The translations under genes were made by a program, and so were the position numbers. The notes under the pieces are model-generated. The model saw nothing but the letters and a program-made list of their open reading frames with translations. It was not told the origin of the DNA and did no database searches. Source: Bacteroidales bacterium Bact_07 (GTDB lineage: Bacteria; Bacteroidota; Bacteroidia; Bacteroidales; Tenuifilaceae). Taken from it: a DNA stretch of 6,423 nt. Below, one piece after another: positions 6,292-6,423 of this stretch. The first letter of the stretch is position 1, and each line of letters starts with the position of its first letter. The stretch is from assembly GCA_001603415.1 (NCBI GenBank), contig LUYY01000106.1:1-6423 (forward strand), read 5' to 3'.

Positions 6292-6319
6292 CAAATATAT
6301 CATTTATTCACCATCCAAA
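6292..6319 (-). promoter_or_regulatory. Promoter of the bifunctional nuclease gene
   Basis: Read on the minus strand, 6299-6292 is TATATTTG followed by C, an exact -7 match. A TTTG at 6319-6316 lies 16 bp upstream as a probable -33 element, one base shorter than the usual range. The transcript would start near 6285, giving a leader of about 40 nt with no Shine-Dalgarno before the ATG at 6245. Confidence 0.65.
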
Positions 6320-6378
6320 ATAATTTTTTGAGTTGATAATTCAATGTTGGTTAGTTAACAAAAACAAGCGTTCCTTTT

Positions 6379-6402
6379 GTCATCCTGAAATCTTTGAAGG
6401 AT
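6379..6402. repeat. Dispersed intergenic repeat fragment (CATCCTGA...AAGGAT type)
   Basis: GTCATCCTGAA (6379-6389) followed by TTTGAAGGAT (6393-6402) resembles a short imperfect palindrome often seen between genes in Bacteroidota, in which GTCATCCTGA and AAGGATC flank a variable loop. The outer arms ATCCT (6382-6386) and AGGAT (6398-6402) can pair. The copy is isolated and diverged, and it lies upstream of the nuclease promoter. Family membership is from memory and needs a genome-wide count. Confidence 0.45.
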
Positions 6403-6423
6403 TTTTCTGAAAAAAGCCATAAT

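Overview
The window looks like an ordinary core chromosomal segment of a Bacteroidota bacterium, most likely of the order Bacteroidales or a close relative. Three things point there: a porQ gene (type IX secretion, restricted to the Bacteroidota/FCB group), promoters with the Bacteroidota -7 octamer TAnnTTTG, and genes starting without Shine-Dalgarno sequences behind A/T-rich leaders. The genus cannot be told from the sequence.

Layout. Positions 1-168 are a divergent regulatory region. A minus-strand promoter (-7 at 58-65) points out of the left edge toward a gene not in the window. A plus-strand promoter (-7 at 127-134) serves a DAGK-type lipid kinase that starts at a TTG codon (169-1158). 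A second promoter (-7 at 1239-1246) precedes a three-gene run on the plus strand: porQ (1279-2313), cmk (2375-3064) and ispH (3110-3991). Positions 3992-4311 hold no gene; they contain degenerate heptamer repeats that begin inside the ispH stop region, a possible IS remnant, and a dyad overlapping a weak promoter. Next come a NupG-type nucleoside:H+ symporter (4312-5580, plus strand) and, convergent to it, a bifunctional-nuclease (DUF151) protein with a C-terminal UVR motif (5640-6245, minus strand). A strong hairpin at 5597-5630 lies between them and can terminate both. The right edge (6246-6423) holds the nuclease promoter and a piece resembling a dispersed intergenic repeat.

Functions. The lipid kinase phosphorylates a membrane lipid, PorQ is an outer-membrane part of the T9SS attachment machinery, Cmk makes CDP/dCDP, and IspH makes IPP/DMAPP by the MEP route. 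The porQ-cmk-ispH group therefore joins envelope biogenesis to two essential metabolic steps. NupG imports nucleosides; the opposing DUF151 protein is a putative nuclease or regulator, and its closeness to a nucleoside importer is suggestive only.

I found no CRISPR array, tRNA or rRNA, phage gene or intact insertion sequence, and no evidence of an undescribed multi-gene system. The most interesting items are regulatory or repetitive: the tandem 11-bp dyad repeat at 13-34, the shared promoter octamer, the repeats at the ispH stop and the dyad before nupG.
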